Assembly (NCBI RefSeq): GCF_037975245.1
Contig: NC_092577.1
Span: 36,634,898-36,698,897, forward strand
Length of the DNA: 64,000 nt
Direction: 5' to 3'
From: Apostichopus japonicus
Taxonomy: Eukaryota > Echinodermata > Holothuroidea > Aspidochirotida > Stichopodidae
Shown here: positions 13,190-26,000 of the stretch, piece by piece
How the letters are laid out: each line of letters opens with the position of its first letter
Numbering within the stretch: the stretch's first letter is position 1
Translations under genes and position numbers: made by a program
Notes under the pieces: generated by a model
What the model was told of the DNA's origin: nothing
What the model saw: only the letters and a program-made list of their open reading frames with translations
Databases searched by the model: none

Positions 13190-14340
13190 AGGTTTAGTCA
13201 TATGAACTTTAATGACTATGTAGAAGGGTACTATAATGCATCTTGCTCGGTCCAAATAGTTCTTGACCAACTAATATGACCACTGAAAAAAAATCACTTT
13301 AGGCCCTAATCAAGACTAGCACGCCTTGGACCACCTAACCAATGGGTCATATGAATTCTTAACACATTGTAGAAGGATACTATAATGCGTCTTGCCCGGT
13401 CCAAAGAGTGCTTGACCAATTAAAATGACCACTAAATTAACAACTTTTTAAATGAATGTAACAGGAACTGAAATAAAAACATTTGGGCCCTAATCAAAAC
13501 CAGCACGCCTTCGACCACCCAACCAATGGGTCATAGGAACCTAAAGACATTGTAGAAGGGTACCATAATGGGCCATGCCCGGTCCAAAGAGTGCTTGACC
13601 AATTTAAATGACCATTAAATCATTACTTCTCTAATGAGTGTAACGGGACCACGAAAAAGCTTTGGGCCCTTATCCATGCAGCACGCCTTGGAACACCAAA
13701 CCGATGGTTAACATGAACTCTAAAGACATTGTAGAAGAGTACCATAATGCGTCTTGCCCGGTCCAAAGAGTGCTTAACCAGTTTAAATGACCATTAAATC
13801 ATTACTTCTTTAATGAGTGTAACAGGACCACGAAAAAGCTTTGGGCCCTAATCCATGCAGCACGCCTTAGACCACCTAACAAATGGGTAATATGAACTCT
13901 AATGACAATGTAGAAGGGTACCATAATGCGTCTTGCCCTGTCCAAAGAGTGCTTGACCAATTAAACTGACCACTAAATCATCACTTCGTTAATGAATGTA
14001 AATGGACCTGCAAAAATCTTTAGGCCCCAGTCAAGACCAGCAGCACGCCCTGGACCACCCAACCAATGGGTCATATAAATTCTAAAGACATTGTAGAAGG
14101 GTACCATAATGCGTCTTGCCCGGTCCAAAGAGTGCTTAACCAATTAAACTGACCACTAAATCATCACTTCATAAATTAATGTAACGGGACCTAACAGAAA
14201 AACCGTAAGGCCATAATTAAAACCAGCACGCCTCGGACCACCCAACCAATAGGTCATATGAATTCTAAGGACATAATTGAAGAGTCCCATAGTCATGCAG
14301 TCTTATACGGTCCAAAGAGTATTTGACCAATACAAATGAA
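13190..14340. repeat. ~181-bp satellite, about 6 copies
   Basis: A tandem array of ~181-bp monomers, each with TTGCCCGGTCCAAAGAGTGC, CAGCACGCCTTGGACCACC, AACCAATGGGTCATATGAA and CATTGTAGAAGGGTACCATA. Landmark positions near 13392, 13573, 13754, 13936 and 14117 give the period. The edge copies at 13.24 and 14.30 kb are diverged. No coding potential. Confidence 0.9.
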
Positions 14341-14509
14341 TAATGCACAATCATTATCCAGCAGATTTATCAAAACGAGAGCCTAAGTGATATTGTTCAA
14401 TGCTTGGACGTTATTGCATGTGCCATTAATGCATGGTAGGCCTAGGGGATGGTTTATTATTTTGATTGTTTGTCCGGCTGTAAGCTTCAGTTGAGCTTTT
14501 ATGACAGTG

Positions 14510-14752
14510 CCTGCTACATGCCTGCTACATGCCTGCTACATGCCTGCTACATGCCTGCTACATGCCTGCTACATGCCTGCTACATGCCTGCTACATGCCT
14601 GCTACATGCCTGCTACATGCCTGCTACATGCCTGCTACATGCCTGCTACATGCCTGCTACATGCCTGCTACATGCCTGCTACATGCCTGCTACATGCCTG
14701 CTACATGCCTGCTACATGCCTGCTACATGCCTGCTACATGCCTGCTACATGC
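14510..14752. repeat. 11-bp minisatellite CCTGCTACATG, ~22 copies
   Basis: About 243 bp of near-perfect 11-bp repeats. Three units make 33 bp, and the unit has no stop in any plus frame, so all three plus frames stay open and encode the same 11-residue period (PATCLLHACYM). This is an artefact of unit length and not a gene. Confidence 0.97.
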
Positions 14753-14799
14753 CCTGGAAAGATGCTGTCGCTTTATACAATTGTGTTCAAATAACTGCC

Positions 14800-15369
14800 A
14801 CATTGCAAATTTCCCCTTAGGCTAAAATTTCGTAAATGATTTGCGCAAGTTAAAGTGTTAAATAGGCTTACATATCAATGAGTTCGGAAGTCATTTAGAG
14901 GTAACTTTCTAAAATTGTAAAAACATTCCTACAGAATTTGGCCATGGACATGCGGCCATTAATTGGAATGCACTTTAATATATATATACTTCAATATCTT
15001 TTTTTTTCATTCCTTGAGGGTCCAAAGTGCAATTTGAAATGCTACCGGTTGACACTAAACGTACAATACATAACATACGAGATAGGGGTGAGTCACACGC
15101 CCCTTACGAAATCATTGATCCGTCACTGGCTAACCTGTGTAGGCCTATGTAATAGGGATCAGCGCTGTAATGATGTCACTGTTCCCATTTCTCTTCCTGG
15201 TGTCTTGGCGTTTAACTTTTACTCCCTCCTTTTCTCCTTTTTCTCTTTTTCTTCTCCCTTCCTTCCTCTCCTCCTCCTCCTACTGCTCCTCCTCCTCCTC
15301 TTTTTTTCCTCTCTTTTTTTCTCTCCTCTTTTACTTACCTGGGGGGCGCGCGCCCCCAACGCCCCCCCT

Positions 15370-15405
<36 letters not shown>

Positions 15406-17650
15406 CAGCATATACAGAAAACTGTTCAAAGTCGCAAAATATAGTGCACCATTTTGCATCAAAGCACCCTTCATGTTTACATAAACTTATCTCTTCAAGG
15501 GGCAATCTAAACTCTTGCCCTCCCATCTACACAATGCTGTGACTTCAAAGTCACCATAATACAGCCATTAATTATAACTCAAATTCTCACTCTTAAAATG
15601 GGGACAAAAATTTCATGGCGATGTTCCCCTGTTTTTGACCAAAAACAGGGGAGATTGAATATCTAGTTGGTAATGCTAGCGATACTGAACGCCCATCTGC
15701 ACAATGCAAATTCAAGATTAAACACACAGTGTATTATATTAGTGGTCAAGCCAAACTTGTCTTCACAAACAAAAGTACTGCCCATTAAAGCCTGTTCCCA
15801 TGAACGCGGGCTTGCTTCACTCTTGATCGACCTATTGAGGGGAGGGCAAGTTGATCACTTGTGTTTACAATCATACAGGTGACTGGTCAATTAATTAGGT
15901 GCGCTCAAGGATGAATCCTAATGGCAGTATTTGGGGTAGTTTATGCTATCAAGTAACAAATTATTAATGCTTGAGTGAATTTGAGTAGGATTGTTTGCTA
16001 CAGGCAGGTTTCACCGTTATGTTGGCTTTCCCCTCACACCAGACGGCTGACTGTGGGCTTGGCTTCCAAACATTATATTTGCATCAATATAGGTATAGTA
16101 TGCGCAAGTTGGTACGTGCTGTCAGTACTTTGAATCTAGTACAAAGCCATCATACCTGTTCAGTATTCTGAATGGTGAACCATCTTTTGGATTTTAGTAA
16201 CCCTGTTGTTGATGCTGCCTATGACACCAGCTTAGGATTTGGGAAAACAGCTGACCTCTTGTAAAACCTCAAAGGGTTTGGTTTGGGTTTTAATAATAGT
16301 TGCACTACAAAATACTTTGCTGTGCGAATCAGGCCAACATAAAGTAGTGTTCTGTGCTTAGAATACACATTTAGCTGTTTTCTGTTCCCTGAAGTATTCA
16401 GGCATTTTTAGTCTATTCAGCAAGCTCTGCTAGCTACGAAACTTTGTTGTTCTGATGTTGATCAGTGAAAACATGATACAGCGTTCTCATAAATATACTA
16501 TATTAATGAATTTGTACAATAAATCTCAATTTATTAATACAATAGACATCTCATACAAACAATATAGAAAGAACTCAATAATATATGGAGTATATTCAGT
16601 CTCTGCTGTAAAAAGCCCCTAAATACATAAAATGTAAAGGAATGCTTGAAAAGTGGGCTTTAACACTACTATTCCACAAATGTTACTTTACCTCAGTTAT
16701 TCAAGGTTAAGTCATGCATAGAACTTGTTTTAAGCTATTTATTGTTTTATTATAATAACTTAGTTTTCTATCTAAAATCATACATTCATTCATTGATCAA
16801 TAGCTTTATTTGATTTTCCTGCTTGAAAAAGACATTTTACATGTTTCATGTGTAAAGGGGGACACCAAAGTTATATTCCCAAATTATTTCAAATTCTGAA
16901 AGAAGTTGCCCAAAACTAGTGAATGTTCGTTAAAAACCCTTGCTCTAATTAAATCGGGGAAATATGGACAATGTAACCATAAAGGTTTCAACACGTACAT
17001 ATTTAATGGGTCACCAAAGTGCAGGGTCTGTCAATATTGAGACTGACCTTTCTGGTATGTTTCTATTTGATCCCTACAACCAGTGGGTTGTAAGGTTATT
17101 GCGTTAGGGTTAGCTCAGGATGATACTCTGTCATCCTTTAAAATACTGTATAGGCTGTTTAAACAGTAAGGAAAAATTTAAATATAATTACAACTCCTGT
17201 GGATGAATCACTACATACAATACGTTCTGCATGGACGTGATTCGGTGAGACACCCAAGTTTACTAGTTGAACCTCTATTTGATGGCCGGTCTTGTCGGGA
17301 TAAACATAAATTTGTTATTAAGTATTAGTTTAATAGTGGAAGTTAGTCGGTTACCAATCATTTTAATTTCTTAATAACCAAGTAAGCTATTTATAAATAA
17401 GGAGAATATCTAATAATTAACAATAGAGTTGTCACAGATTTTTTTTTCTTCTACAAAGTGACAAACTTTTGTAAAATTTTAATCAAATTTAAGACACTAC
17501 ATTTGTCATATGTAAAGAAAACAATTAAGTAAACTAGACACATGATCCCCTAATATACACACAGATACATAATTTATAAAGGAAACAAGCCAGTAAACTA
17601 GAAACATGATCATGTGGAAGAAGCATGCCTCTCAGTGGAACTAAACATAA
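14800..17650. other. No gene recognised; low-complexity tracts
   Basis: A pyrimidine-rich CTCCTCCTCC tract at about 15200-15340, a GC-rich palindromic patch (GGGGGGCGCGCGCCCCC) near 15341-15357 and a (TA)n microsatellite at 15371-15402. I see no exon with convincing homology or splice sites. Confidence 0.5.
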
Positions 17651-17661
17651 AAACAAATAAA

Positions 17662-17960
17662 CTACAAATAGTTAAACAAATATTTATTAAAGTTACACTG
17701 GAAAGAGGTAATAGAAGGAAAGCTTTTTATAGTATTTGTAATAGCATTCCAGGTAGCAGGCCCAGCATACCTGATACTTTGTTGAGAAAGGTTTAGCCGG
17801 TACAAAGGTTTTGTATGGTCAGAACTATGTCTAGTACTGTAAGCATGTAAAGGTCTATTGGTATCAGACAAGGAACTTGGCAGAATATTATGAGAAGCCT
17901 GGAACATAACATCAGCACCTGAATGTTTGATATTATCAGAACCACCTGCCTTTCTAAAGA
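17662..17960 (-). mobile_element. 3' fragment of a second LINE (RT C-terminus)
   Basis: The frame reads RPLHAYSTRHSSDHTKPLYR, NLSQQSIRYAGPATWNAI and SFPSITSFQCNFNKYLFNYL before a stop. This motif series (YSTRH, SIRY.GP..WN.I, .S..SFK..LK.YLL) is the usual end of CR1/L2/Jockey-type LINE reverse transcriptases, so this is a 5'-truncated insertion. The upstream part of the open frame does not match. Confidence 0.8.
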
Positions 17961-18479
17961 CACAAAACATGCTCACAGAAAATGCTCCCAGACCCACCTA
18001 AACCTAGGACATTTCCATTGATCATGGGAAAGTTGTTAAAAATATGAATTTAAAGAATTCTTTTATTAAAGCTACCCTCCTTTGCCATGTTTGTGTTATG
18101 CTGTCTATACTATATTAAAATGTAGCACTTTTCCTTTCATCTACACATATTATTTCATAATTAATAAAATAGGTTGATGTTAAAACCACTGTGTCATACA
18201 GTCAGTATGATATGAAATTATAGGATTGTAATTGTATTTTGGTTAAGTTCCCTGGTATTTATTATATCTGCAGTTAGGTACATTTCTTGATATTTCATAC
18301 CCTGGACCTATTATTGCATACTTTCGGAAAAATTTAATTGCAACATCGCAACAGAAATTAAGCCAACCTCGAAGTGTACTAGAAAATTTTCCCAGTGTTT
18401 CTTATAAAAAGGGACATCAAACAATGACGTAAATTTCATCGAAACGTCCAAATCATCACTATCAAAGTTACTTCCTTTG

Positions 18480-18970
18480 TTTAAACTCACTTAAATCTGC
18501 TAGACTGTTATTTGTTCTCACTTAAATCTGCTAGACTGTTATTTGTTCTTACTTAAATCTGCTAGACTGTTATTTGTTCTTACTTAAATCTGCTAGACTG
18601 TTATTTGTTCTCACTTAAATCTGCTAGACTGTTATTTGTTCTTACTTAAATCTGCTAGACTGTTATTTGTTCTTACTTAAATCTGCTAGACTGTTATTTT
18701 TTATTACTTAAATCTGCTAGATTTTTATTTGTTCCATTGTGTAAGCTTACTTAAATCTGCTAAACTGTTATTTGATACTTAAATCTGCTAGATTTTAATT
18801 TGTTCCTTTGTGTAAGCTTACTTAAATCTGCTAGACTGTTATTTGTTCTTACTTAAATCTGTTAGACTGTTATTTGTACTTCTGTGTAAGCTTACTTAAA
18901 TCTGCTAGACTGTTATTTGTTCTATTTAAGTCTGCTAGCCTGTTATTTGTTCCTTTGTTAAGCTTACTGT
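18480..18970. repeat. 31-bp minisatellite with longer insertions
   Basis: Unit CACTTAAATCTGCTAGACTG followed by TTATTTGTTCT, repeated about 8 times cleanly from 18489 to 18710. It continues in a looser form to 18.96 kb with inserted TTGTGTAAGCTTA segments. Confidence 0.9.
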
Positions 18971-18979
18971 GAGTGTTAT

Positions 18980-19095
18980 TGTCAAGTGGCTTAGACAGTA
19001 GACTTGTCATCTAAGGTTTGCAGGTTCGAGTCTTGGCCAGATCATTCTGTTGTGTCCTGGGCACAGCACTTCATCTCCTTTGCCTCTCTTCCTTT
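18980..19095 (+). mobile_element. tRNA-derived SINE
   Basis: GTGGCTTAGACAGTA (box A-like, ~18986-19000) is followed about 23 nt later by GGTTCGAGTCT (19023-19033), a good match to the pol III box B consensus GGTTCGANTCC. Next comes TTGTGTCCTGGGCACAGCAC, similar to the tRNA-unrelated body of invertebrate SINEs (TTGTGTCCTTGGGCAAG...). It sits inside the 31-bp repeat zone. It lacks a paired acceptor stem, so it is not a tRNA gene. Confidence 0.7.
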
Positions 19096-19712
19096 GTGTA
19101 AGCTTACTTAAATTTGTCCAATCTCAAGAATGAAAGAAATTTTCCCATATTATTATTTCTAGAACTATTTTATTACACTTGTTATATTAAGATTCAAATA
19201 AAGGATAGTATTCTATTCATTTAGAATCATCCAAGGAATTCGGGATGCATTCCACTCTTTTAAAAGTAGACCGTGCCATAGTAGGGTACAGTAACATGTT
19301 TTTGTAGACTGCGTACAGCGCCATTTTTTATAAAGATACTGCTACATAAAATTGCCCATAGTTTGGCCAAAATGTAGTTTTTTTAAGAATTACATGATTT
19401 CTACATAAAGTTAAGAAAGGTAGAGAGATAAGGCAAGATGTTACAGTGAAATAAATATACAGATATGTTTCATATAACTGAGCAAATAATAAATAAATGC
19501 ATTGAAGTGTCTCTTAATTCTTATGAAAACCTCTAAAGTGAACTAAATGTATCAATGTTATTGGTATCTTATGCATAATCCGAAAAATAGGCCCAAAAAA
19601 CTGTAAATTAAAACCCGAAACAAATTTTCAAAAAGATGCCAATAGAAACATCTTTCATGTGGAGATTACCTTAAGTTGTCTGAATTTGTTGTTCCTCATT
19701 TCCATCCAGAAT
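19096..19712. other. No feature recognised
   Basis: AT-rich intergenic DNA between the SINE and the amidase 3' end. Nothing convincing was seen apart from short A/T runs. Confidence 0.4.
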
Positions 19713-19959
19713 ATAAAGGGTGGTGCTTGCCAACCTTTCTTGCAACCCAAAATGCCCATTTAACCCTGGCCAATTACCTCCTATGTGCTACCTATCAATC
19801 ATACCAGCCTAAACCAGCCAATCTACCTTCAGCTTCAACAATAATTCTTTTGTTATCTGCAGTGCCATGACCCCCAGAAAATCTGCTTATTGCCTCTGGC
19901 CCCTCCCCCTGCCCCTCCCTGCCCCTCCCCCTGCCCCATCTACAGTTTGGGAACCACTG
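19713..19959. mobile_element. hAT-like MITE remnant
   Basis: The right edge, read on the minus strand, is CAGTGGTTCCCAAACTGTAG, a typical hAT terminal inverted repeat, followed by a G-rich strand. The left edge (GGTGGTGCTTGCCAACCTTTC) is only loosely similar. I could not confirm an 8-bp target duplication, so limits and family are tentative. Confidence 0.4.
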
Positions 19960-20067
19960 ACATACTATTTCAATAATATTTGGCTTCAATTCTCTTTACA
20001 ATGGAATGGTTTTTCCAATCTTTCCCCAGTATGGTCCCTAACTACCAATGGCATGAGAGATACATGC

Positions 20068-23000
20068 TTATACCTGAGTCATCATTTCAAAAACCTTTGC
20101 TACTTTGAGAAGTGTCACTTCATCAAACTTCTTTGCAGTAAACATGGCACCAACTGGGAGGCCGTCAATAAATCCAGCATTGACTGTAATAGATGGCATT
20201 CCTGTGAGATTGGTTGCCATGGTGTTAACTGGGTTCTCAAAAGCTTTGTGAACATACTCTGAAAGAGAAATTGGAATAATGATTAACCCGTATTACTGTA
20301 TAGTAGAAAATAACATTATAACAAGAGTAAACCAAGGCTAGTGACCAAAGAAAGATATTACAAAACTAAGAGAGTAAAAGGGTTACTAGTCTGATACATT
20401 CTTGACTAACCTGTCACAGAGAGGCCCTGGGCTGGCAGTTTATGAGCTGTGAAAGGAATCGTAGGCATGGCAACCACATCATACTCCTTCAGAGCTTCTT
20501 GATATTCTGCTATGAGTAGCCTTCGGCAATTCTGACCTTTGGAGTAGAACTGGCCTGGATATTTGGATTTAAGGTACTCACCAAACATAAATATCAACTG
20601 CAGAGAGGACCAAGAACAAAATAAAAATGAGATATAACAGCATGAAATTGGTTATGTTTTGCTTTTCCTTTATTAACGTGACTAAAGAATTGACTGTGAG
20701 TTAAACATTCAATTTTTTCTACAGCCGTTCAGAACAATACGAACAAAAGACAAGGCTTACCTTTGTCACAGTAATGGAAACATTTCTTAGTATACTGTAC
20801 ATTACAGGAAAATATTATTCACATGTGTAAGCTAGTTTTGTGTAATAACATTCAGAATTAATAATATTATTCACACATGAGTAAAGCTATTTATGTGTAA
20901 TGACATTCAGACTAAATATTATTCACATGAGTAAAGCTAGTTATGTAAATGAGTAATTATAGTCAATTAGTTACACACAACAGAACTAGTTATTATGAGT
21001 ATATTTCTTTGCAATACTCACAGCATGTAAAACTTTACTACATGTATGTAATACCTTTATCATCAAAATGTCCACTTTGTAAAGTAATCCCAGCAAGTAA
21101 TTCATGTAGCAAAGGGTAATCATATTCTAAAGACCCTACAAACCTTGCAGACGTGAGAAGAATCGTTCATCCTTGCCCGCATTGATTTAGCCGCAAAGGA
21201 AGTAAAGCTAGTAGGATAGAATCCATAATGGCCACTGCCAATCCCTGAAAAGAAAATTTTGAACAAGATACTTACAGAATTTCATGATACATAATTGGAG
21301 AAACAGCCCTATAGCAGCAAATTGGCAGACCAAAATATCTTCTTTCCTCAATCTTGCAAAGTGCAACTATAATCAATCACGAGGGAACAGGGTTTGACTA
21401 TTTAACCAGCAGTGCAATTGATATTACAATGTAAATAGAGCCGTAGCTAGAAGAAAACTTGTATAGTATACAATCATAATGTTTTGTGTGCAAGTATAAA
21501 CAGTTGTGAGGTACTAGTGAAATGGTCTATAAATGGTTCTGGGTTGTAGCCAGCTTGGGTGGTTACCTGCAGGCCAGTGCAATGGTCTATAAATGGTTCT
21601 GAGTTGTAGCTAGCTTGTGTGGTTACCTGCAGGCCAGTGCAATGGTCTATAAATGGTTCTGGGTTGTAGCAAGCTTTGGTGGTTACCTGCAGGCCAGTGC
21701 AATGGTCTATAAATGGTTCTGGGTTGTAGCAAGCTTTGGTGGTTACCTGCAGGCCAGTGCAATGGTCTATAAATGGTTCTGGGTTGTAGCAAGCTTTGGT
21801 GGTTACCTGCAGGCCAGTGCAATGGTCTATAAATGGTTCTGGGTTGTAGCTAGCTTGGGTGGTTACCTGCAGGCCAGTGCAATGGTCTATAAATGGTTCT
21901 GGGTTGTAGCTAGCTTGGGTGGTTACCTGTAGGCCAGTGCAATGGTCTATAAATGGTTCTGGGTTGTAGCTAGCTTGGGTGGTTACCTGCAGGCCATTGC
22001 AATGGTCTATAAATGGTTCTGGGTTGTAGCTAGCTTGGGTGGTTACCTGCAGGCCATTGCAATGGTCTATGAATGGTTCTTGGTTGTAGCTAGCTTGGGT
22101 GGTTACCCAGGCCAGACCATGCTCTTTTCTGTCACCCACCACATAACTCAAATCAGAATATGCTTACAGCACTCATTCAATGCAACAATGATTATTATCT
22201 TATAACTGGCTACTTGTAGATTCAAAACACTTTTCCTGAAGTAATTTTTGGTTAATAGCATCATCTTTACCACTTGACCAATTTATATTTATCATTCAAA
22301 TTCCTTGAATGTCCAGGTATGTATGGTGTAACATACATGTATGTTAATATATAGCAGACTATTGCACTAAATGGCCACACATACCATACTGTTCAAATAA
22401 GCCTTAGCTTGCAGTAAATATCTTTCACACCGACTTCCCCTCTGCCACACCTTGTTTAACCACACAACGCTAACTGAATTCTTATAAATGCTTACCTCCG
22501 TACTGCAAGGCAGTATCAGTAAATCCTTCTATACCAATAGCATTCCAAATGACTGGTGCTGTACCAAAAATGAATAAAAACAATTGGTCATCACTGCATG
22601 ACAATCTAGTCTCATTATGTGATGTCATTGTCTATATGTGATAGCTTAAAAACTAAAAATCTTGAGCATAGGACAAACTTGATATTGAGTAACCGAGACC
22701 AAATAGGGTTATTTACTGACTAGTGCATCAAGTTTGTGTGCATCGTAATTCTTTATAATGTCATATCTTTTCCTATCATGATGCAATAGTATGTCACATT
22801 ACAGGCCTAGCAATGTCATAAGAAAAGCAAATGCTTAAAAATTCTACTGACTAAAATGAATAATAGCAGAAATTAGTTAGAATAATCATATCTTGACAAT
22901 AAGCTGTAAGCACCACAATTAGATTTGCTGATCATGAGTAGCAGTTATGCGGGGCTCATGTTAGGTACAGTAGTCATGGCGATTCTTTTGACTGATGACT

Positions 23001-26000
23001 GTCACTTACTTATATTGTGTTTATGTTCTTAATGTCTATTTGTAAAATAATGCCAGTATCTTTTATTGCTCTACAGTCGAACAGCCAAATCATGTGGATT
23101 TAAGCCATTAAATAGCTTAAATTTACAGGTGCCTGCATTAGTATAAAGTGAAGCTGGTTAAATTAAACTTCTTACTTTACCTAGAGTACTTAAGGAATAA
23201 TTAAACTTCTAACTTTACTTAAGTTTGTAAAGGAAAAATTAAACATCCTGCTTTACCAAGAGAATGTAGAGGAATAGACACATCTTCAACAATAGCTCCC
23301 CGTCTCATCAGATTGGTGACAGCTCCTCTTACCATTTTGTTGACCTTCGGGTCAGCATTATCATGAGCAAAGCCTTCCTTGACGATGCCAATCTTCATAC
23401 CAGTAAGATCATTAATTTGAATCTTCAAGAAAGAAACTTGCAAAGTTTAGAGGTCGAATGGGGCATTCTGAGGCATATGGCTATGAATTAAGTTTAAAAT
23501 TAGGTAAAAATTCAAAATTGTGCTAATAAACACTTTTGAAGTTTAACCAGAGTGCAAAAATGCATTGTGGTTTCGATGATGTAACATGACCAGTTTCGTC
23601 ATGAATCTGACCTAATGTATAGTGAGGGTGTACATGTTTACAAGGATTTCACGATTTGACCTCTGATGACCTCAAATGACCTTTGACCTAATCCAAGAAC
23701 AATAGGCTTCTTTAACTCAATATGGCACTTCTGCACACTACATTAGAGCCAAGCTTCCAGTATTGAGATATTGTGATTACAAGGTTTTCAAAATTTTGAC
23801 CCTGGTGACCCCAAATGACCTTTGCCCTCTACCAAAAACAGTAGGCTTCTTTTAAACAATGTGGTACTCCTACACACCAAATATGAGGTCTACCCATGAT
23901 TCCCTTCTTGAGATATCACGTTTACAAGGTTTTCACAATTTGACCCCAAATGACCTTTGAATTTGGTACTTCTACACACTAAATATGAGGTCCTCTCAAG
24001 CTTTCCTTCTTGAGATATCATGTTTACAAGGTTTTCACAATTTGAACCCTGGTGACTCCAAATGAACTTTGACCTCTACCAAAAATCAATAGGATTCTTG
24101 CACTCAATGTGGTACTTCTACACACTAAATATGAAATTGGTCCCTTCTGGAGATATCATGTTTAAAAGCTGGGCGTCACAAACGCACTCACACACACACA
24201 TGCACCCACGCACACATACCCCATCATGAATGCATAGTTTACGATTATCATCAAAACCAAAAACACAAGAATATTTGGACTGCCATTTACATTCTCAAAG
24301 GCAAAATTATATTGAAAAAAAAGACAAATATTAGTTAAACATTGTACAGTGGGATACAAAGTTTGCAAAGGTTATTTAATGGTATATAAACATTTCCCTA
24401 AATTTGCTAAACTTTGAATTTCATCTTTTCCTGTTCTCTATCAGACAACTCAGAAATCAAATACATACTCAGAAATAGTTTATGTGCATTAATACATCAA
24501 ATGCATATTCAGTTTTAACAACTAGGTAAAACCTCAGTCACCTCTGTCATCACATATCTTTGTAAGGAATAAAATGATATTATGCATATTAATGTATCAA
24601 ATTTACATGAATTTACATGAGTGCATAATCAGTAACAATAGCACACTTCACTGACCTCCTTGGAATATTCTGGGATTTTAAGGTCTGGTGGTTGTCTGTG
24701 ATCTAGTCCGTCAGTTCCAGCCACCACCTATCAAGAAGTAAAAATATGAGATTTAACTTTTTTCTTCACAAGTAACCATCAATAGCTACAGTACAAACTG
24801 CTATAAATTCCTTAAGATTAAAAGTGATATGATGTCATGCTTCTGAGCTCAGCTGTATGAATTGTTTCTGAAAAAGCAGATTCCTACAAAATTATGTTTG
24901 TTGCCAGGGGCTGTACTAGCTGTACTTGGAAGACTCCAAATCATGTAAACTTTTACAGTTTGAGGAAGTGCAGCAACATGTCCCTAGTAACCATCGTCTC
25001 ATAGTAACCATCCAAGTTACACCTGTATCATTTACAAAATCATTGAAAGGGGGTATATATCAAGTCATCAATTCTAGATATTCATATGGCCATAGATCTG
25101 CAAATTTCTGTTAATTATTCGTATCATTTTAAATCAAATTATGAAGGTGCACCAGTTTACACTTTAAGGATGACTTTGAGCACAACAGATATATAGCTGC
25201 ATTTTCGCAGGCTCTGTGTTTATAAGAGAAGCTGCAGCAGTAATCCCATACAGCATGGCTGCATAAATACCAAACACTAGAGATTATCTCTGCAGACAGG
25301 GCTAGGGTGTTAAACTACAGTCCACAAAAATCATGTCAAATGCAGGACACTCAGAACAAGCCTAAATTATGTGCCTGGATCTGAGGCAAAGTAAATCATA
25401 CTTTCTGAATCCTAGCCCTAACCATGGTGAGGTCAGGTGAGGTTATTTATAAGGTGAGGTTATTGGTGAGGTGAGTTTATTGGTGAGGTGTGGTGAGGTG
25501 AGGTGTGGTGGGATGTGGTGGGTGAGATGTGGTGAGGTGTGATGAGGTGTGGTGTGATGAGGTGTGGTGAGGTGAGGTGTGGTGAGGTAAGGTGTGTTGC
25601 AGTGAGGTTATTGGTGAGGTGTGGTGAGGGCATTGGTGAGGTGTTGTGAGATTATTGGTGAGGTGTTGTGAGCAGTGGCATAGGAAGGCACTTTTGAGTG
25701 GGGGGGCTGAAGACTGATGGCCGGCCTGGGGGAGGGGTCTAAGGGGAGGGGGGTCCCCCTCCCTTTTGGAAATTTTTGCATTTCCAGGTGGCCTCAGATG
25801 CAATTTGGTGCAATATAGCACACTTCAACACGCACTCCATTTTGTAAACTTAATTTTGTATTTTCACCTGGCCTTAAATGCAATTTGGTGCTCCAAATGA
25901 GATTTTTTATCTCATTTGGAAATGAAAAAGGGGTTTTCTGACTTGCGAAGCGGGGGGGGGGGGCGGAATGATACTTCCGCCCCTCCACATTTTTCACTGG

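Noticed and set aside
18980..19095. A functional tRNA gene
   Set aside because: Boxes A and B are present, but there is no paired acceptor stem and a SINE-type body follows; it fits a tRNA-derived SINE.
21474..22205. 225-codon minus-strand frame with a 20-residue repeat, and plus-strand counterparts
   Set aside because: Explained by an exact 60-bp minisatellite in an amidase intron; no homology or splice support.
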